From NCBI GenBank assembly GCA_964630305.1, contig CAZVTR010000060.1, forward strand, positions 1 through 10,394: 10,394 nt of DNA. The letters run 5' to 3'. A program made the translations under genes and the position numbers. Shown piece by piece: positions 5,352 through 10,394 of this stretch. How positions within the stretch are numbered: the stretch's first letter is position 1; each line of letters starts with the position of its first letter. The notes under the pieces were generated by a model. That model did no database searches, was not told where the DNA came from, and saw nothing but the letters and a program-made list of their open reading frames with translations. Source of the stretch: JAKPPT01 sp964630305 (GTDB taxonomy: Bacteria; Spirochaetota; Spirochaetia; Treponematales; UBA12059).

Positions 5352-8075
5352 ATGAAAAAAACGAACAGCGTTTTTCTTGCACGGGCTATCATTATATCCA
5401 TCATTACAATTGGATCTATTTTACCTATATCGTGCAATAAAAATCAAACACAGCAGAATGAACAGCTTACACAAGAAACCGCCCCAGTTCAGACACCGGA
5501 GCCAGGCTATATCCGTAAAGATTTTTTTACTCGCTATAATACTGATATTACAAATCAATTTTCAAATTACTATGCAAATCCAATTCATTTGAGCAAACCT
5601 GCCATTCCGCACTATAATCGTCTTGCCGTAGTTGCCGGGAAACGCGCACTCTTTTATCCCGGTGCAAAACTCACCCAGCAAAAAGATGCTGAACGGCTTA
5701 AAAAAGCTATCGAAATTCCGTTTGGTACATTGCTTCCGATTTTTGCAGAAATTAAAACTCAAGAAGGCTCTACATTTTTTCATGACGATTATTACCATTA
5801 CTTTTATGAAACAGAGTATGATGGCAAACGTGGACTTGTATTTGGCGCTGACCTCTTTGGCATGGACAAAGCTCCAGAAGTTACGCTTGAAGCGTGGCGG
5901 CTTTATACAACAGGATACGGGAAAGACCTGAAACCGTTTGCGGGGCTTTCAAAACTGCCTGATGCTGTTACTGGAATGATTGAGGACGTAGGAATAGCAT
6001 ACCTCCCGGTTAAAGATGCTACATATCTTTCTAGTGCTTCAACAGGTTCTCTGCTCCGAGCTATGTACGAGACACTTGCAGTACGAGCAGAGTCTGGAGA
6101 GGATCCGGTTCCGCTTTTTATAACCGCCGATCTCATTATTGATGCTTACTATGAAATTGCAGCAAATCTGGAACACAATCTGCTTCCAGTTATCGCGCTG
6201 CCCCTCATAAAACAGTTTATTCAAGAATCACTTACATATTTTTCCAAAGCTAAACCAAAGGAAGCAAAAATACAAACCATCCAAAATAAAGTTATATACT
6301 TTTTACAAACTACAGAATTGCTTCTCAATACAATTCCGGAATACATAATTGAATTTGACACTTATGAGAACAAGGATATTGTTAAGAAAAAAATAAAATC
6401 TAAATCAGAAATTTTTTCTCATTACCCAGAAATAGTTCAGCATGATGCCGAGAATCTGCTTACTGCAGAAGGAGACTGGTATTCAGAGATTTTTGAAACA
6501 ACTATTAACACTAATCGTTCGGGGAATAATCCTACAGACACGCAGTCAAACCAAACAGCGTTTATTATTAATAAAATTTTAACATGGTTAAGCCTTGCAT
6601 CTCTAGATATTAATGCAATAACTCACTTTGATTCAGTCACATTTAAAAACAGGCATGGTACAATTGCATGGATTCTATATTTGCTTGCTGGTATTAGCGA
6701 AAACCAGACAAGCATGGACGCTCTTGCATCCCTTATCCAAGCTGAACATCTTTTACAACAAAGTCATGAGATGATAATTTCTAAAGATTTTGTTCAATTC
6801 TTAAAACAGGAAAAGCTCACACCGTTAAGCACATGGATATACGATCCGGCAAAGACACTTTCTGTTATAAAATTAATCCAAAAAAAATATAAAGCTAGTT
6901 CTCTTTCTAAGCCCGACTCGAATTTTAGTGTTCCATTAGCGGTCAATCAAGAAAAGAAAATACTAGCGTTGCTATTACCCGCAACCAGGATAGAAGAAGT
7001 AATTTTCTCTCAGGTTACGAGTCCTCCAGTACCCAACAGAAATATTGTAAGCTGCATGGACTTACTTAACAGTTTTGATGATTTTTCAATACTTTCGCTG
7101 TCATATGTAAATAGATTTCCTGAACTTAAACCCATATATGAAGCCCAAAGAACAAGTTTTGCAAACAGTACTGAGGCTAATATTCAAAACATGCCTGAAC
7201 CAATTCGATCGGTTCTTGCACTCAAACAAGAAACAGAAATTAATCAGCTATACAGCCAGACACCTGGCTGGAAAATAAAAACAGCATTGACAAATCTTAC
7301 TTGCTTTAGCTTGTCTATACCTGCACCAAAGCTAGCAGTTCCACAAAACTCTCCGTTTCTTACACCGCAACCAACACAGCATTCACAAAAAGACAGTCTT
7401 CCAGCCCGCATCGAGCCATTGCATGCAACTACTCACTGGCTTGAACCACGTGCTTCGCTCTACAAAGCAATGCAGTCCACGGTAGATTTATGGAAAATAT
7501 TTGTACACATGGCAAGACTAACAGAGTCTTCTCTTATCGCTGATGCACGAAACAAAGCAATCGACGAAACCATTGCCGCGTTAGATAATTTTGACAAACT
7601 TGTTGCAACATGTGCACAGATCGCACAAAAAGAACTATCGGGAGAAAAACTTTCTAGCGAGGAAACCGTTTTTATATTACACATTCCACAAACATTAGCA
7701 GCTATCATAGGGAGTATGCCTAAAACTTCGGCATATACAGGAGCATCGCTTGCGGTAAGACAAGAAAACACCGAAGGCAGCGATACCTCCACAGTAGTAA
7801 ATGAACCAGAGGAGCCATCACTTTTTATACCATCCAAAAGGCTTATATACCGCACCAAAAATGAAAATGGCCAGACAGAACTATATGCAGGTCCAGGAGT
7901 ACCATATATTGTTTATATTCCCATATCCTTACCGGATGGCAGCCGCTTCATAGCAGCAGGTTTTGTCTATAGTTACTTAGAATTTACTCAATCTGTCGGA
8001 AACCTAACAGAAACAGAATGGCAAAACATAGTTTTCTCTGATGAGGCAAACATGTATAAGTTGGAGTGGGAGTGA
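5352..8075 (+). CDS. DUF3160 family lipoprotein
   Basis: This is a large exported protein of unknown function. Residues 1-27 form a signal sequence (MKKTNS, then a hydrophobic AIIISIITIGSILPIS), and Cys28 is the probable lipidated residue after a loose lipobox (LPISC). A low-complexity Gln/Thr/Pro linker runs to about 52. Residues 88-171 (ALFYPG ... GKRGLVFGADLFG) resemble a small beta-barrel, SH3-like module, which is inference. The DUF3160 hallmark is at 256-274: PLFITADLIIDAYYEI followed by LE, like the family's FVTTD-LLHAYH segment. A second conserved block starts at HWLEPRASLYKAM (695). The C-terminus has the family pattern of a VPYIVYIPISLPDG strand, AAGFVYSYLEF and a final LTETEW. At 907 residues it is longer than most members I recall. 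GAGG at 5343-5346 sits 5 nt before the start. Both flanks are untranslated, so it looks monocistronic. Its role is unknown. Confidence 0.82.
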   Translation: MKKTNSVFLARAIIISIITIGSILPISCNKNQTQQNEQLTQETAPVQTPEPGYIRKDFFTRYNTDITNQFSNYYANPIHLSKPAIPHYNRLAVVAGKRALFYPGAKLTQQKDAERLKKAIEIPFGTLLPIFAEIKTQEGSTFFHDDYYHYFYETEYDGKRGLVFGADLFGMDKAPEVTLEAWRLYTTGYGKDLKPFAGLSKLPDAVTGMIEDVGIAYLPVKDATYLSSASTGSLLRAMYETLAVRAESGEDPVPLFITADLIIDAYYEIAANLEHNLLPVIALPLIKQFIQESLTYFSKAKPKEAKIQTIQNKVIYFLQTTELLLNTIPEYIIEFDTYENKDIVKKKIKSKSEIFSHYPEIVQHDAENLLTAEGDWYSEIFETTINTNRSGNNPTDTQSNQTAFIINKILTWLSLASLDINAITHFDSVTFKNRHGTIAWILYLLAGISENQTSMDALASLIQAEHLLQQSHEMIISKDFVQFLKQEKLTPLSTWIYDPAKTLSVIKLIQKKYKASSLSKPDSNFSVPLAVNQEKKILALLLPATRIEEVIFSQVTSPPVPNRNIVSCMDLLNSFDDFSILSLSYVNRFPELKPIYEAQRTSFANSTEANIQNMPEPIRSVLALKQETEINQLYSQTPGWKIKTALTNLTCFSLSIPAPKLAVPQNSPFLTPQPTQHSQKDSLPARIEPLHATTHWLEPRASLYKAMQSTVDLWKIFVHMARLTESSLIADARNKAIDETIAALDNFDKLVATCAQIAQKELSGEKLSSEETVFILHIPQTLAAIIGSMPKTSAYTGASLAVRQENTEGSDTSTVVNEPEEPSLFIPSKRLIYRTKNENGQTELYAGPGVPYIVYIPISLPDGSRFIAAGFVYSYLEFTQSVGNLTETEWQNIVFSDEANMYKLEWE

Positions 8076-8131
8076 AAGGTTGAAACATTCAAAAACAGCT
8101 TTAGGATCGTTTGCTTAAGAAATAAATAATC

Positions 8132-8183
8132 ACATGGCCAGGTGTATACGTTATGAAAATTCTGTAAAAACACCAGGCCATGT
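8132..8183. terminator. imperfect inverted repeat, possible bidirectional terminator
   Basis: Arms ACATGGCCAGGTGT (8132-8145) and ACACCAGGCCATGT (8170-8183) pair at 13 of 14 positions, with one central A-A mismatch and a 24-nt loop. On the plus strand a seven-T run follows 11 nt later (8195-8201). On the minus strand the stem is followed by a T-rich stretch. It could end transcription of the DUF3160 gene and of the oppositely transcribed array. The long loop and the gap before the T-run make it a non-standard terminator; a protein-binding or recombination site is an alternative. Confidence 0.4.
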
Positions 8184-8282
8184 ACCAACTATACTTTTTT
8201 TATTATCAATTTTTACTAAATGATGCATTGCCCCATGCTGTAACAGAATCGTTATATACAGACAAGGTTTCACGGAAATTTC

Positions 8283-8296
8283 CAGAACCGGTTCTG
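8283..8296. repeat. perfect 14-bp palindrome
   Basis: CAGAACCGGTTCTG is self-complementary. It shares one base with the adjacent 10-bp palindrome GGAAATTTCC (8274-8283) and is followed at once by the stem CCATC/GATGG (8297-8309). It is operator-like in form, but no nearby start codon indicates a regulated gene. Confidence 0.55.
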
Positions 8297-8405
8297 CCAT
8301 CGGGGATGGTTCCAGATATTTCATTACATAATAATTTGTACCAATTTAATTCAAATTATCATGCGAAGAATGACTCGAAGTTTAAATAATTACTAGAAAG
8401 AACTA

Positions 8406-10394
8406 GTTTCAATCCACGCTCCCCATACGGAGAGCGACTTGTAATATCAGCATTTACTCATTTGCTTACTCACTGTTTCAATCCACGCTCCCCATACGGA
8501 GAGCGACCTTTTAAGTTTTCGTTAATAATCTGTATTCCGATTGTTTCAATCCACGCTCCCCATACGGAGAGCGACTACACATAAATAATATCTTGCTGTT
8601 CTTCTTCTAGTTTCAATCCACGCTCCCCATACGGAGAGCGACACTATAAATAATACAACCACATTCTGGCAATGGGTGTTTCAATCCACGCTCCCCATAC
8701 GGAGAGCGACTCCAGGTTATAGGGATATAGTTTTTAACCCATTGTGTGTTTCAATCCACGCTCCCCATACGGAGAGCGACAAAAACTTCACTTTTTGCTT
8801 GTGTAAAACTCGCTGTTTCAATCCACGCTCCCCATACGGAGAGCGACATCATTATAATAATCTATTATTCCTGGTGTGCTAGTTTCAATCCACGCTCCCC
8901 ATACGGAGAGCGACGGGAGATCACCCGCTAATAATTGGCTATCTAAGGGTTTCAATCCACGCTCCCCATACGGAGAGCGACATCTTTGATGAGGGCGGGT
9001 TGAGCATAGGATTAGGTTTCAATCCACGCTCCCCATACGGAGAGCGACATGGCAAGTCTGCCTTCCTGTTAAGTTTACTTAACAGTTTCAATCCACGCTC
9101 CCCATACGGAGAGCGACATGTTTCGGCTTTAGGTTTCTTTATTGTAGAGGTGTTTCAATCCACGCTCCCCATACGGAGAGCGACATACAGTGTATTGTGT
9201 ACTAATTGCTGACATATCGTTTCAATCCACGCTCCCCATACGGAGAGCGACATAATCTATGAGCTTGACAAAAACGATGATTGGAGTTTCAATCCACGCT
9301 CCCCATACGGAGAGCGACAGGACTATGTCCATAAGCTGGAGGAGTGTAGGGACGTTTCAATCCACGCTCCCCATACGGAGAGCGACTTCATCTGCAATTT
9401 TTTCTATCCATAAACTTTGTGTTTCAATCCACGCTCCCCATACGGAGAGCGACCGCTATGGAGCGGTTATTCAGAAAGCTCTAAATAGTTTCAATCCACG
9501 CTCCCCATACGGAGAGCGACTACGAAAGCTTTTAGGTGTTGAAGAAAACGAATATGTTTCAATCCACGCTCCCCATACGGAGAGCGACTCAGGCTTATTC
9601 AGCACCTTCATGTCGCTGTCGTGTTTCAATCCACGCTCCCCATACGGAGAGCGACATCTGTGTTATGGGGGATATTGCCACAACAATTAGTTTCAATCCA
9701 CGCTCCCCATACGGAGAGCGACGCTAATTCATTAGCTTCCCAACATACACGTTCAAAGTTTCAATCCACGCTCCCCATACGGAGAGCGACATGCGAGAAA
9801 GGGGAAAAGGGACAGATTGGCATGGTTTCAATCCACGCTCCCCATACGGAGAGCGACTTTATCAACCCAGACATATAACATTATAAAAGCGTTTCAATCC
9901 ACGCTCCCCATACGGAGAGCGACGTACTGCCGGCCGGTACATCTGCGACCAATTGCAGTTTCAATCCACGCTCCCCATACGGAGAGCGACTTACTACACC
10001 ATCCAACCACGTTATTAACCCGCCAGTTTCAATCCACGCTCCCCATACGGAGAGCGACGCTCATTGTACGGAGTGAGGATAATTTCAGGCTCGTTTCAAT
10101 CCACGCTCCCCATACGGAGAGCGACTTCAATATCACCTAATTTTTCGTTATCTAATAACGTTTCAATCCACGCTCCCCATACGGAGAGCGACGATAACAT
10201 TTGTGCGTTTCATTGTTTGCAAAATAAGTTTCAATCCACGCTCCCCATACGGAGAGCGACCCTCCTCAAACTTGTCTACAACAGATTCGCTTGTGTTTCA
10301 ATCCACGCTCCCCATACGGAGAGCGACTTAGTTATAAAGGGGTAATAAAAATGATATATCAGTTTCAATCCACGCTCCCCATACGGAGAGCGAC
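8406..10394 (-). CRISPR. CRISPR array, type I-C-like repeat, 30 repeats and 29 spacers, open at the right edge
   Basis: Thirty 33-nt repeats (plus strand starts GTTTCAATCCACGCTCC and ends GGAGAGCGAC) are identical by eye. They start at 8406, 8475, 8543, 8610, 8678, 8748, 8815, 8882, 8949, 9016, 9085, 9152, 9219, 9286, 9354, 9421, 9488, 9556, 9623, 9690, 9758, 9825, 9891, 9958, 10026, 10093, 10160, 10228, 10295 and 10362. Spacers are 33-37 nt, mostly 34. The sequence is of the type I-C kind. On the minus strand the stem CGCTCTCC / GGGGAGCG is fully paired with one U-G wobble and a GUAU loop, and 11 nt (TGGATTGAAAC) follow it, as in Cas5d-processed crRNA. On the plus strand the wobble becomes a C-A mismatch. 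I therefore place transcription on the minus strand, with leader and cas genes to the right. The window ends exactly on a repeat, so the array may continue. Confidence 0.97.

Larger units (their letters stand above)
8076..8405. other. gene-free structured interval between the DUF3160 gene and the CRISPR array
   Basis: No ORF here has a credible start site or recognisable family. What can be seen is a long imperfect inverted repeat (8132-8183), a T-run (8195-8201), and a cluster of short perfect palindromes: GGAAATTTCC (8274-8283), CAGAACCGGTTCTG (8283-8296) and CCATC-GGG-GATGG (8297-8309). The segment next to the first repeat (about 8320-8405) is A/T-rich. By the inferred array orientation this is the trailer side, and no degenerate repeat was found in it. 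Confidence 0.6.

Noticed and set aside
7460..7858. 132-codon minus-strand ORF inside the DUF3160 gene
   Set aside because: It is fully inside a well-supported gene on the other strand, with no ribosome binding site or family match; a shadow frame.
8152..8325. Minus-strand ORF of about 57 codons in the same interval
   Set aside because: There is no ribosome binding site, no family resemblance, and it reads through the palindromes and the inverted repeat.
8180..8389. 69-codon plus-strand ORF between the DUF3160 gene and the array
   Set aside because: Its ATG lies inside the right arm of the inverted repeat, there is no good ribosome binding site, and the peptide shows no recognisable family or domain.
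8676..10345. Several plus-strand ORFs of 60-143 codons with repeated peptides such as FQSTLPIRRAT, VSIHAPHTESD and FNPRSPYGER
   Set aside because: They are translations of the CRISPR repeat in its three frames joined by spacers, a known source of false proteins in databases. They lack credible ribosome binding sites.
8439..10361. Self-targeting spacers against the genes in this window
   Set aside because: By eye I found no spacer matching the opp, FMN-binding or DUF3160 regions. This was not an exhaustive search; an alignment of each spacer to the genome would settle it.

Overview
The window carries a four-gene peptide-type ABC transporter block, two downstream genes for exported proteins, and a long CRISPR array that runs off the right edge. 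All protein genes read rightwards. The source is most likely an anaerobic, host-associated or sediment bacterium. A spirochaete of the Treponema/Spirochaeta group is my best guess, from the combination of a large lipoprotein with a loose lipobox, a secreted tandem FMN-binding protein and the style of the opp genes. This is inference; no rRNA or marker gene is present to prove it.

Layout. Positions 1-150 are non-coding and start with a short GC-rich sliver. oppB (151-1083), oppC (1093-2178), oppD (2190-3176) and oppF (3179-4174) form a tight operon with gaps of 2-11 nt and good Shine-Dalgarno sites. They encode two inner-membrane permeases and two ATPases. The substrate-binding protein OppA is not in the window. 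The operon ends in a strong rho-independent terminator (4212-4253). A monocistronic gene for a secreted protein with two FMN_bind domains follows (4327-5130), with its own promoter and terminator (5181-5211). Next is a 907-residue DUF3160 lipoprotein (5352-8075). A 330-nt gene-free stretch (8076-8405) holds a large inverted repeat and clustered palindromes.

From 8406 to the last base there are 30 identical 33-nt repeats and 29 spacers of 33-37 nt. The repeat is of the type I-C kind. Two features suggest the functional transcript is the minus strand: the stem has a U-G wobble there but a C-A mismatch on the plus strand, and an 11-nt tail ending ATTGAAAC follows the stem, as expected for a Cas5d-made crRNA handle. 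The leader and cas genes should therefore lie to the right, outside the window, and the array would be transcribed towards the DUF3160 gene.

No wholly new system is visible. The points most worth a second look are the non-degenerate CRISPR array and some peculiar spacers (a possible collagen-like phage target, hairpins next to the repeat, a repeat-like spacer), a helical insertion in OppC, the uneven pair of flavinylation motifs in the FMN_bind protein, paired inverted repeats before both terminators, and the structured region between the DUF3160 gene and the array.
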